Below are positions 55,743-64,000 of a DNA stretch of 64,000 nucleotides, one piece after another. The translations under genes and the position numbers were made by a program. The number at the start of each line of letters is the position of its first letter. Within the stretch, counting starts at the first letter, position 1. The notes under the pieces were generated by a model. That model ran no database searches and was not told the DNA's origin. It was given only the letters and a program-made list of their open reading frames with translations. Source of the stretch: Pseudoalteromonas aurantia 208 (lineage in GTDB: Bacteria > Pseudomonadota > Gammaproteobacteria > Enterobacterales > Alteromonadaceae); the NCBI RefSeq assembly GCF_014858725.1, contig NZ_AQGV01000014.1, positions 186,001 to 250,000 on the forward strand. The letters run 5' to 3'.

Positions 55743-55935
55743 AACCTCAGCTCTGGATAAGCGAATTTGCCCAATAAAGCTATTTTTCTCACTCTCGGCG
55801 TTACTTTCATTTGTAATAGCCTGCTATTACCGCATAAAAGCGCCTTGATATTGAACAAAATATCATCATTGGATTGTACGTAAGTTTGTTTTCAAAACAT
55901 TTCCTATTCCAAAACCCTTATCCAAACCTGAGGTT
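55743..55935. mobile_element. MITE-like element, long copy (193 bp)
   Basis: Terminal inverted repeats AACCTCAGCTCTGGATAAG (55743-55761) and CTTATCCAAACCTGAGGTT (55917-55935) match at 17 of 19 positions. TAAATA/TTAAATAA-like AT sequences flank both ends and may be the target site. Compared with the copy at 3374-3489, this one has about 75 extra bases near its left end. It lies just behind the dioxygenase gene and encodes nothing believable. Confidence 0.7.
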
Positions 55936-55944
55936 AAATAAGAC

Positions 55945-56943
55945 TTAATTTACAAATAATGTTGAGCTTACTTTTTTATTTTTCGCTTTCCACCAGCTCT
56001 CAACAATTAAAGTTCGTAAAAGCCATCGATCTTCACCATTAAATTTCGGCTCATAAGCATTACGGGAATGTACAACTCTGCGATTATCAAAAATGAGTAA
56101 GTCTCCCTCAGCCAAAGATAACGAGATGCAATTTTTAACAATCGACTCTTTGACAGCAGCCATTGCATCTTTAGACTCATTGCTACATGCCTCCATGTAG
56201 GCTGGATCGTAAATTATCTCAGGATCGGAGGTGCCATCCAACACTTGAACTTTACTGCTTTGCAATTCGCCATCATTAATAAACGTCAAATCTTCCCAAA
56301 TTAAATAGTCAAATTTGCTCAGTTGCCGCTCGTCACTATCAGATAAATTAAGATGACGTGCGGGCATCAAGTACGTCTGTACCTTGTGATCTTCTCTTAA
56401 ACAAAGCAACGACACATAGTCTGCTTTCATCTCATGAAAACCATCTTCTACATGCCATTCAAGAAACACACTATTCGTCCCAACTTGTTTATTAGAATCT
56501 TGTTTTATAGGAAAAACATCATCCACTAAACCACTGGTTATTTTATCTTTAAAGTTATACAAGTAGCCTAGAGAGACCGATATAACCGATTGTAATAGCG
56601 CAGCAAAATCACGTTCTCGGCTAATGACATCATGTTTTTTAGGTGGGGTAGGACATAGACCTGCTTGTAGCGGCAAGTTTTTTAACAGCAAATAGCTATT
56701 CGTATTCCCTTTGAACTTAAACTCCAGTAATTTCTTTTTAATTCTCTCTGGAAATTTAGTCCATGTCTCTAAATAGCTATACATAATCTCTGCACCATCG
56801 TCTGATTCAACAGACTGATGTTCACCAATAATCTTTTCTATTTTCTTTTTTTCAAGCTCTGATAAAACCAAAACGACACTGGTGCTTAACGTGTCACTGT
56901 CGCTCATATTAATTATAGAGCTACACTCTTTTCTCAATTCCAT
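55945..56943 (-). CDS. VioC/AsnO-type Fe(II)/2-oxoglutarate amino-acid beta-hydroxylase
   Basis: A 332-aa enzyme of the clavaminate-synthase-like branch. The iron ligands are His164 and Glu166 in EWHVEDGFH, and His292 in RRVVHSRNAYEP. Arg306 or Arg310 in DRWLLRTL binds 2-oxoglutarate. The HxE motif, the DYVSLLCLR segment and the length match VioC, OrfP and AsnO, which hydroxylate C-beta of free Arg or Asn for NRPS incorporation. Flanked by NRPS genes of the same strand, it probably supplies a beta-hydroxy amino acid. The basic-residue code of A2 in the gene before it suggests arginine or ornithine. A hairpin precedes the gene, so it may have its own promoter. Confidence 0.87.
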   Translation of the reverse strand: MELRKECSSIINMSDSDTLSTSVVLVLSELEKKKIEKIIGEHQSVESDDGAEIMYSYLETWTKFPERIKKKLLEFKFKGNTNSYLLLKNLPLQAGLCPTPPKKHDVISRERDFAALLQSVISVSLGYLYNFKDKITSGLVDDVFPIKQDSNKQVGTNSVFLEWHVEDGFHEMKADYVSLLCLREDHKVQTYLMPARHLNLSDSDERQLSKFDYLIWEDLTFINDGELQSSKVQVLDGTSDPEIIYDPAYMEACSNESKDAMAAVKESIVKNCISLSLAEGDLLIFDNRRVVHSRNAYEPKFNGEDRWLLRTLIVESWWKAKNKKVSSTLFVN

Positions 56944-57065
56944 ATTTCCCTCCTAAGACAAATACATGTCCCGTTAAAAGTTGTCTGTGCCTGAAATCAA
57001 ATAGCGCATGCTACACATCTACCAACAACCGCAAGGCCTCGTTGGTTTTTTCTTTGGTAGCCTAA

Positions 57066-57096
57066 AACCGTATTGCTCAATCAAAGCAATACGGTT
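57066..57096 (-). terminator. Terminator after NRPS module 2
   Basis: A 12-bp perfect stem (AACCGTATTGCT / AGCAATACGGTT) with a seven-base loop is followed on the minus strand by TTTT. It starts 49 bp past the stop codon of the module-2 gene. Confidence 0.8.
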
Positions 57097-57144
57097 AAAG
57101 ACAGTACTTTTTAACCTGCGATTAGAGGCACCTATACATTATTT

Positions 57145-60100
57145 TTATATCACTATTGAATTCTTGCTTTCAGACACCACAGGTACGACTGCGGGTTCGG
57201 TTAACGCTTGCAACTCAATAACCTTCTCAGCAATATGCTGAATTGTCGGGTTACCAAATACGTCTTTAATAGACACACTCACACCATATTCACTATCAAT
57301 AGAGGCGATTAATCGACTAATTAACAAAGAATGGCCCCCCAACTCGAAAAAGTTTGCTGTGATACTGATCGTAGTGGCGTCTAGGTTAAGTAATTGCGCC
57401 CAAGTATCGGCTAAATTACGTTCCACATCCGTTGTGGGTGCACTATATTCATCCTGCGACAAATCTGGATCTGGGAGTGCTTTCTTATCTATTTTTCCAT
57501 TTGACGTCAGTGGCCAAGTATCCACCACAATAATCGCACCAGGCACCATGTAATCTGGCAAGTTGGCTTTTAGTGATGCTTTAGTACGTGTAACAATATC
57601 TAACTGAGAGCTGTGTTCAAATTCACCATCTAGTTTAATATACCCTACCAGCTGTTTACCCGTTGATGACTCTTTGGCCATCACCAGTGCAGTATCAATA
57701 TCAGTCAATCCGATTAACTGTGACTCCACCTCACCCAACTCTATTCTAAAACCCCGAATTTTAACTTGGTCATCTGCACGGCCAATAAACTCTAAATTAC
57801 CATCAGGCAAATAACGGACGAGATCTCCCGTGCAATATAAGACATTTCCAGTGAGATCTTGGCTCTGATTTTGTACGAACTTTTCATTCGTCAGTGCCGT
57901 GTTATTATAATACCCCATCGCTAACCCATCACCTGCCACATACAGCGTCCCAGAGACACCTTGCGGTGCTAACTGCAAATTATCATCTAATATATAAAGT
58001 GACGTATTTGGAAACGGTGTACCCAATGGCATTGAATGCATGTTAGTTTGCGCCATATCCTGATAATTCGCTTTATAGTAACTCGTATCGATGACGGTTT
58101 CCGTTTGTCCATATAAATTGTAAACGTTTGTTTTTTCATCAATGACTTGCGTGAGTAATGCTAAATCCTCTTTTTTCCATGCTTCACACCCAATCGATAT
58201 ATGCTGAAAGCTCGTTAATCGGGCTTTATTCTCCAATAAGTGACTAGTCAGCACTCTAATAACACTTGGCACAAAATCACCGTAGCTCACTTGATGATGC
58301 TCTATCAGTCCATGAAGATCACTCGGAGATATCAGCGTTTGGTACGAACAAATAACCAGCTTGCCACCATTACTACATAGCGCCTTAACAATATCGCCCA
58401 ACAAAATATCGACCGACAAACCAGCCATTTGTAACACTGTGAGCGGCTTCTTATCAATTTCGAATATCTCATCCCAACCTACTTTCCGCGCAATTAAGGC
58501 TTTATGCTGAACCATAATCCCTTTTGGTTTACCAGTTGTCCCTGACGTGTAAATTACGTACACCAAGTTTTCAGACGTTAAGCTTATTGATGCCTTATCA
58601 ATATTATCAATTGAATACTCGGTAAAGATAGACTCACCATCAACCTCCTGATCCAGTATGAGCAGTTTACCCTCAACGCTAGACAATTTATCCGTCAAAT
58701 GAGCCTGAGTTAATACAACCTCCGGTGTTGTATCCTCTAGGATATCATTGAGTCGCGACTGGGGGTGTGTAGGATCAAGTGGCACATAAGCCCCCCCAGC
58801 TTTTAAAATACCCAGTATACTTATCACCATTTCCAATGAGCGCTCCACACATAACCCCACCAATGTATCAGGCTTTACACCATGATTTATCTGTAAGAAG
58901 TGAGCAATTTGGTTGGCTTTTTCATTGAGTTGTTTATAAGTGAGTGATTCATTCTCAAAGGTCAGTGCAACGCCCTCTGGGGTTTTTGCGACTTGCTCTT
59001 CAAATAACTCATGAATACACTGTTCATTAGGGTACTCTAATTGAGTGCTATTGAGCTTATGGACAAGATGATGAACTTCTTCTTGAGGTAAAATTGGCAC
59101 AGCATGAGGTGCTTGCTCTGCGTGAACATCCGTATGGCTGAGATTATTTAACAATTCACACAAATGCGTGTTCAACTGAGCTATGTGAGACTCTGAGAAC
59201 AAACTCACATCGTAGATCCAATTTAAGCTCACACCTTGCTCATTAATACTCACATTCAGCTCTAAATCGAACTTAGACTGAATAAGGTCTGATTGATGCG
59301 CCTGTAATTCGACATTGGGTAATTGAAAACACTGGGCATTGCTATCACTATTAACACCAAAATCACTGTTCGTCGTGAGCATGATTTGAAATAACGGACT
59401 GTGTTCTGTGCTTCTTGGTACCTTTAAGCGCTCTACCAATTGTTCAAATGGTACATCCTGATTTGACTGAGCATCCAAGTTCACCAATCGAATATGTTCA
59501 AAAAAACGAGAGAGCGTCTCATGATGCGTGTTAGTACGCAGCACAAGTGTATTAACAAATAAGCCGATCATCGGCTCTAACTCAGCTTGAAGGCGATTTG
59601 CTATTGGTGTACCAATCACAATATCAGCGCTATTACTGTGTCTAGCCAATAGCAATGACAAGGCGCTATGCACAAGCATGAAAGGTGTTAAATTATGACT
59701 TTTAGCCAATTCTAACAAACCTTGCGCAAGGTTACTTGAAAGCTCATGTGTAACAATGGCACCGATATGTTGCTTTGTTTTGGGTCGCGGATAATCACAC
59801 GGTAATGAGTGTATCATCGGCGCGTCATGAAGTTGCTTTTCCCAATAATTTAACTGTTTATCTAACACCTCCCCCTCTAAATATTCTTTTTGCCAATAAG
59901 TATAATCTGCGTACTGAATATCCAGTGGTGGTAATGGGTTTTCCTGTCCTTCACTATACACATGATATAAGGTAAGAAATTCTTTGATCAATACTTCCGT
60001 AGACCATCCATCCGATGCAATATGATGCATATTGAACAATAATACGCCTGAATTAGATGCTTTTTTCACATAGCTGACACGCAACATTAAATCTTCTTTT

Positions 60101-60648
60101 AGATTAAATGGCTGGTCCATATCATGACTTATCATGGCGTTCACTGCGACAGTAAGCGCATCATCGCTCAAATGAGTGCAGTCTTCTACTTTAATCTCAA
60201 AGTCAATGTCAGATATATCACGAATATATTGATGCGCACGTCCGGCTTCAGCAACGTACACAGTACGTAGCACTTCATGACGTTCTAAAATGGTGGTAAA
60301 TACACGCGACAAGATCGATAGATCCAGCTGACCTTTTACTTCAAAAGCGACCGGCATATTGTACTCTGCCGATCCCCCTTGCAAGCTATCTATGAACCAA
60401 AGTCTTTGTTGTGCATAGGACGTGATTATTGAATCTCCAACTTGTGCCGGCCTTGCTTTTAACTGCGGTGCGTCCGACGTGGCGTATTCTTCTAACAATT
60501 CAACAATGTCACTTTTCATGGCCACTATTTGTGCTTTAATCGTATTATCCATCGCGCCGGGAGGCGCTTTAAAAGCTAACTTACCTTTTTCTAAATAAAG
60601 TATAATGCCCTTACTATTGGCCTCTTTCAATAAATCTACAACATTCAT
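57145..60648 (-). CDS. NRPS, module 2: TubC-C-A-T
   Basis: A 1167-aa one-module synthetase. TubC-like docking domain (about 1-55, starting MNVVDLLKEANSKGIILYL), C domain with HHIASDGWS (about 70-500), A domain (535-1020), T domain (ELGGHSLLISRL, near 1085) and a hydrophobic tail. The A4 region reads SVDILLGD, the variant seen in ornithine-type A domains. The specificity positions give DIGDSGLID by eye, with Asp at 278 and 331, pointing to a basic residue (Arg, Orn or Lys) with moderate certainty. The start codon overlaps the end of module 1 by 4 bp (ATGA). The VioC-like hydroxylase follows, a natural partner for a basic residue. Confidence 0.9.
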   Translation of the reverse strand: MNVVDLLKEANSKGIILYLEKGKLAFKAPPGAMDNTIKAQIVAMKSDIVELLEEYATSDAPQLKARPAQVGDSIITSYAQQRLWFIDSLQGGSAEYNMPVAFEVKGQLDLSILSRVFTTILERHEVLRTVYVAEAGRAHQYIRDISDIDFEIKVEDCTHLSDDALTVAVNAMISHDMDQPFNLKEDLMLRVSYVKKASNSGVLLFNMHHIASDGWSTEVLIKEFLTLYHVYSEGQENPLPPLDIQYADYTYWQKEYLEGEVLDKQLNYWEKQLHDAPMIHSLPCDYPRPKTKQHIGAIVTHELSSNLAQGLLELAKSHNLTPFMLVHSALSLLLARHSNSADIVIGTPIANRLQAELEPMIGLFVNTLVLRTNTHHETLSRFFEHIRLVNLDAQSNQDVPFEQLVERLKVPRSTEHSPLFQIMLTTNSDFGVNSDSNAQCFQLPNVELQAHQSDLIQSKFDLELNVSINEQGVSLNWIYDVSLFSESHIAQLNTHLCELLNNLSHTDVHAEQAPHAVPILPQEEVHHLVHKLNSTQLEYPNEQCIHELFEEQVAKTPEGVALTFENESLTYKQLNEKANQIAHFLQINHGVKPDTLVGLCVERSLEMVISILGILKAGGAYVPLDPTHPQSRLNDILEDTTPEVVLTQAHLTDKLSSVEGKLLILDQEVDGESIFTEYSIDNIDKASISLTSENLVYVIYTSGTTGKPKGIMVQHKALIARKVGWDEIFEIDKKPLTVLQMAGLSVDILLGDIVKALCSNGGKLVICSYQTLISPSDLHGLIEHHQVSYGDFVPSVIRVLTSHLLENKARLTSFQHISIGCEAWKKEDLALLTQVIDEKTNVYNLYGQTETVIDTSYYKANYQDMAQTNMHSMPLGTPFPNTSLYILDDNLQLAPQGVSGTLYVAGDGLAMGYYNNTALTNEKFVQNQSQDLTGNVLYCTGDLVRYLPDGNLEFIGRADDQVKIRGFRIELGEVESQLIGLTDIDTALVMAKESSTGKQLVGYIKLDGEFEHSSQLDIVTRTKASLKANLPDYMVPGAIIVVDTWPLTSNGKIDKKALPDPDLSQDEYSAPTTDVERNLADTWAQLLNLDATTISITANFFELGGHSLLISRLIASIDSEYGVSVSIKDVFGNPTIQHIAEKVIELQALTEPAVVPVVSESKNSIVI

Positions 60649-63600
60649 AATAATCCTCCCTCCATCTCACTTACTTCGCTATCGTGTGTTGCATTTAGTA
60701 AGATCATCGGTTCTAAATACGCTGCCAATTCGGCAATTGTTTTATTTTGAAATAACACTCGGACGCTAATATTGACCTCAAATTGCTCTTGGATACGATT
60801 AAGTACTTTCATCGCCAACAATGAGTGCCCCCCAATGCTGAAAAAGTCATGAGATGTCCCTATCGTCATCGACGTATCCAATAGCTCTTGCCAAATAGCA
60901 ACCAACTGAGTTTCCACATCCGTTGATGGCATCACATAATCCGCACTTGTGTAATTTAAAGCCAATGTCACCAAGGCTTTCGAATCCAGCTTACCATTTG
61001 ATAAATAGCTAAACTCCTCGAGTTCGATCAATTGGGTTGGTACCATATATTCAGGTAACGCTCCTTTCAATTTCAGGATGATCTCTTGCTCAGACACCTT
61101 GGCACCAATGTAAAACAGAGACAAACTATTACCGACCACCTTACATTGTGCTTGTTCCGACAAACCATTATTTATGACAAACATGGATACTTCCTCAGGT
61201 TCAATCCTAAATCCATTCAGTTTCACCTGATCATCAAGTCGCTCCAGATACATTAAGTTACCATCGGATAAAATTTGTACATGGTCACCGGTTTTATAGA
61301 ACTTGGTAGACGCTAAATCACAGTACTCAAGCGCAGCAGCAGTGAGTTCATCTTGTCCATAATAGCCAGAAAATACCGAGTCTCCACTAATTTGCAGCTC
61401 ACCCGACTCACCAACCGCTGCAACCTGGCCACCTTCCGTTATTACTCGGCAGTTCAGGTTATTAATTGGATACCCAATTGGCACAAAGTCAGTCTGTAAA
61501 CGCTCATCAAAGCGCCAAAATAGTGCATCAATACAACACTCTGAAGGCCCATATAAATTTACAACATCACAATTAAATGCATTCTTTGCATTGAGTGCTG
61601 TTATGGTTCTTAACGCTTCTCCCCCACAGAAAATAGTGTCTAAGTGATATGTCTGTGATTCAGAGTTTGATTCTATTAACAAGTCTAGTAATGAAGGCAC
61701 AATCTGCATGCGCGTAATATGCTGTTCAGTCAAAGTCTGTTTAAATAATGCCTGATCATAATTAATTGCCGGTGGCGCTATTACCATGGTTGCACCAACC
61801 ATTAGCGGACTCCAAAACTCCCAAATAGAGGCATCAAAGCTTGCTGACGTTCTTTGTAAAAAGCGATCTTGAGAATTAAACTTGAACTCTTCGTTTATCC
61901 AAGTCATATGGTTAAGTAGCGCTTTGTGGCTAATGCTAACCCCTTTCGCTTTACCCGTCGAACCAGATGTAAATAAAATATAAGCTAAGTCATCTGGTGC
62001 AATCTTAATCGCAGGCGCTGTAGTATCATATTCATGCAAATCCAACTCAGCATAATTAATCGAGTGACACCCCTCAACCATCACATCTCCTTGACAAATC
62101 AGAGAGCTGGCCTGTGCATCTTGTATCATAGCGCTGATACGCTGTGCAGGGAGATCAATGTCAACCGGGACATAGGCGGCCCCTGTTTTCATAATGCCCA
62201 GCATCGCAATAACAAATTCAATAGATCGAGTAAGGCATAGCGCAATGACATCACCATGACCTATACCTGCGGCGATCAAACAGTTCGCCAATCGATTTGC
62301 ATCGTCATTAATGTCAGCAAACGTATGCTTTTTGCCATCAATTTGTATTACAGAACCACCCGTTGTGTCTGCAATGTTGGTAAACTGATCCAATACTGAA
62401 TGACAACTCGCTGCAACAGTGTCACCACGGCCTTGATAAGCATGCTGCTCCTGAGTACGCGCCTCACCAATGTGCTTTATTAAATCAGCTTTACAGCTTG
62501 CTACAAAATATGCCATTGCCTGTTCATCCATATAACCTGTGTCATATGTAAACTGTAATCGGCTATTTTTTCCCTGATTAATAAAGATAAATTGTATTTT
62601 TAACGCTTCCGATAAACTAATAATTTGTTCAACATCACAGTGCGACGCTGACGATCTGTCAATACTATCAAAAATGAAACTAAACCCTGACATTTCATGG
62701 TCATGACTTTTAATAAAGCATTCACCATAATCAATGCCCTGCTCACTTAATGCTTGCTCCTGTTTAATTGCGGTATCAAACACTCCATCCAGGTCAGGAA
62801 ATAAAGGCACTGCTCGACTTAACGGTCCGATAGCATCGGCAAGATCACAGTCTGCACGACTATCAAATACTCTTGATAGCGCCGCGTCTGATGAGTATCT
62901 TTTTAGTGTGTGTCTCAAACTAGCACAAATCACTTCTGCAATGCTCACTTGATGTGTAAATGCATAACTCGCAATGGGATCATACAGGTCATCTAGCGCC
63001 ATCGTAGCAAACGCATACACACTTTCTGTCGCCTGAACATAACGTTGTAACGACAGCTTTTGCTCTAACGCTCGCTCACTTTTATCTCGAGACCAAAATT
63101 TACGGGCATCTAATAATTCTTCATCTAGTAGGAAATCACCTAACCAAGGTGCCAAATCTTCATATTGAATGACCTCGTCATGTAACCGCCCTTGTGCATC
63201 CTGAAGGCGGCCGTTACCTGCATCAATTAAAGATTCAGCCAAATAATTCAGTGAGAAAACATCAGTGTTCAACCCCATAACTTCAAGGTGAAGCCAACAT
63301 GAATCGACCATTTCTGCCACGACAACTCGTATCCACGGTACAGTCACACTACTCATTGACTGTGTTTTTGACTCTTTTTTCTTTTGCTCAGTGACCTCAT
63401 CTTCATTCAGACCGTGCCAATTCACAGTAGAAAAATGAATTGGCATATCGGTGGCAACGTGCTGCCATAACGCCCCTAATTCATCGGTTTCATAATGTGT
63501 GCGGAGGATGTCGAAACACCCGACCAACTGATGTAAGTACGCTTCAATACTCTGAGCATTTAGCATACCAGGGTAGACAGCACTAATAGCGGCAGTATTT

Positions 63601-63677
63601 AATTGTTCTTTATTCGTATTCTTTAGCTGATTCCAATGCGCTCGTTGGATCGGAGACGCCAGCACTTTATTATTCAT
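60645..63677 (-). CDS. NRPS starter protein, module 1: degenerate C-A-T
   Basis: A 1010-aa synthetase. The first 425 residues align in outline with a condensation domain, but the HHxxxDG active site is replaced by a segment reading VMGLNTDVF, so condensation activity is not expected. The A domain (about 430-905) has TSGSTGKAKG, and its specificity positions read DAWQFGLID, a glutamine code. The T domain has GGHSLLAMKVL near residue 960. The ATG has AAGGA 7 bases upstream. As first module it would load Gln, and the dead C-like domain may act as a structural cap or as an interface to an upstream acyl donor. Its divergent sequence shows that it does not share the recent module duplications. Confidence 0.9.
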   Translation of the reverse strand: MNNKVLASPIQRAHWNQLKNTNKEQLNTAAISAVYPGMLNAQSIEAYLHQLVGCFDILRTHYETDELGALWQHVATDMPIHFSTVNWHGLNEDEVTEQKKKESKTQSMSSVTVPWIRVVVAEMVDSCWLHLEVMGLNTDVFSLNYLAESLIDAGNGRLQDAQGRLHDEVIQYEDLAPWLGDFLLDEELLDARKFWSRDKSERALEQKLSLQRYVQATESVYAFATMALDDLYDPIASYAFTHQVSIAEVICASLRHTLKRYSSDAALSRVFDSRADCDLADAIGPLSRAVPLFPDLDGVFDTAIKQEQALSEQGIDYGECFIKSHDHEMSGFSFIFDSIDRSSASHCDVEQIISLSEALKIQFIFINQGKNSRLQFTYDTGYMDEQAMAYFVASCKADLIKHIGEARTQEQHAYQGRGDTVAASCHSVLDQFTNIADTTGGSVIQIDGKKHTFADINDDANRLANCLIAAGIGHGDVIALCLTRSIEFVIAMLGIMKTGAAYVPVDIDLPAQRISAMIQDAQASSLICQGDVMVEGCHSINYAELDLHEYDTTAPAIKIAPDDLAYILFTSGSTGKAKGVSISHKALLNHMTWINEEFKFNSQDRFLQRTSASFDASIWEFWSPLMVGATMVIAPPAINYDQALFKQTLTEQHITRMQIVPSLLDLLIESNSESQTYHLDTIFCGGEALRTITALNAKNAFNCDVVNLYGPSECCIDALFWRFDERLQTDFVPIGYPINNLNCRVITEGGQVAAVGESGELQISGDSVFSGYYGQDELTAAALEYCDLASTKFYKTGDHVQILSDGNLMYLERLDDQVKLNGFRIEPEEVSMFVINNGLSEQAQCKVVGNSLSLFYIGAKVSEQEIILKLKGALPEYMVPTQLIELEEFSYLSNGKLDSKALVTLALNYTSADYVMPSTDVETQLVAIWQELLDTSMTIGTSHDFFSIGGHSLLAMKVLNRIQEQFEVNISVRVLFQNKTIAELAAYLEPMILLNATHDSEVSEMEGGLL

Positions 63678-63911
63678 TGGTTATTCCTTGTTTTTCCGGT
63701 TGATGAACAACCAAAAAATATTCATGTGTGTTTATCTAATTATCAACAAAGAACTCACGACACTTGTAAAAGCATCAATTTAATTTTAGGGAAAGTGATA
63801 TTTACTGTAAAAATAAGCCTAGCTATATTTAACTTTAATATTATTTAAACAATAAATTTATAAGAAGCTAGCTCTCTCTTAGTCACATCTTTGTTGCTCT
63901 AATTTATCTTC
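63678..63911. other. Leader of the NRPS cluster
   Basis: 234 bp of AT-rich DNA between the gene running in from the right edge and the first NRPS gene. It probably carries the cluster promoter. No operator is recognised. Confidence 0.4.
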
Positions 63912-63998
63912 CTATAAAAAGCCCATTTCCATTTCTTCTTGCTGGGCATTGTCTGGTTCAGGAGCGTAGGCACCTGTATCCGCAAAATGCTGCATTTC
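63912..63998 (-). CDS. C-terminal end of a gene running in from the right edge
   Basis: The minus-strand frame reads EMQHFADTGAYAPEPDN and then an acidic QQEEMEMGFL ending in TAG at 63912. Only 28 residues are inside the window. The acidic tail is protein-like, but its family cannot be named. It lies 235 bp before the first NRPS gene on the same strand, so it could belong to the cluster. Confidence 0.5.
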   Translation of the reverse strand, partial: EMQHFADTGAYAPEPDNAQQEEMEMGFL

Positions 63999-64000
63999 TT

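Noticed and set aside
55670..55858. 62-codon minus-strand frame starting MFNIKALLCGN
   Set aside because: Most of it is the MITE-like element itself, so it is unlikely to be a gene.
57008..57241. 77-codon plus-strand frame behind NRPS module 2
   Set aside because: It spans the module-2 terminator hairpin and runs antisense into the NRPS gene.

Overview
The window reads as a chromosomal segment of a marine gammaproteobacterium, most likely Pseudoalteromonas or a close Alteromonadales relative. This rests on the AT-rich composition, the style of the housekeeping proteins (GlmS next to a DeoR-type regulator, a RhlE-like helicase, a MacB-type ABC system under a sigma-54 regulator) and the combination of accessory genes. 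No taxonomic search was run, so the genus is an inference.

Layout. 1-10 kb: two small exported proteins, an unknown 343-aa protein, a DEAD-box RNA helicase whose stop codon lies at the end of a MITE-like element, a MarR regulator divergent from an exported haloalkane dehalogenase with palindromic operators between them, and a three-gene sensory operon (membrane sCache protein, histidine kinase, CheY-like regulator). 10-25.5 kb: a biosynthetic locus with two divergent arms. The minus arm holds nine tightly packed genes: an IlvE-type aminotransferase, a TauD-type dioxygenase, a malate/lactate-dehydrogenase-family reductase, three different ATP-grasp ligases, an MFS exporter, a short periplasmic adaptor and an unusual RND pump. 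The plus arm holds a KamA-family radical SAM aminomutase, an L-2-hydroxyglutarate-oxidase-like flavoprotein and a metal-dependent KdsA. I do not recognise this combination as a known pathway. The logic suggests a small peptide-like product built without NRPS or ribosome, using a beta-amino acid and an unusual keto or hydroxy acid, and then exported.

25.9-36.7 kb: glmS with its DeoR-type regulator and operator, a small unknown protein, and a MacAB-like ABC exporter operon (adaptor, ATPase, double FtsX permease). The exporter operon is divergent from a sigma-54 activator/histidine kinase pair, and a matching sigma-54 promoter and paired upstream activator sites can be read in the gap. 36.8-64 kb: a large NRPS cluster on the minus strand with seven adenylation modules in transcription order, from a 1010-aa starter protein to a terminal thioesterase, plus a VioC/AsnO-type amino-acid beta-hydroxylase. 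Reading the ten-residue specificity positions by eye gives Gln, basic, Ser, possibly basic, Gln/Glu-like, hydrophobic, Gln/Glu-like. The protein joining docking domains are TubC-like. No epimerization domain, MbtH protein or phosphopantetheinyl transferase is visible in the window.

The NRPS region is a mosaic of nearly identical blocks. Modules 5 and 7 are almost the same over 3 kb, and adenylation domains share almost identical flanks around a swapped substrate-binding core of about 0.5 kb. The last NRPS gene is interrupted in module 6 by an exact 460-bp tandem duplication, an abrupt C-to-A junction with frameshift, and a 222-bp in-frame duplication. These are either real rearrangements or assembly errors caused by the repeats, and need long-read confirmation.
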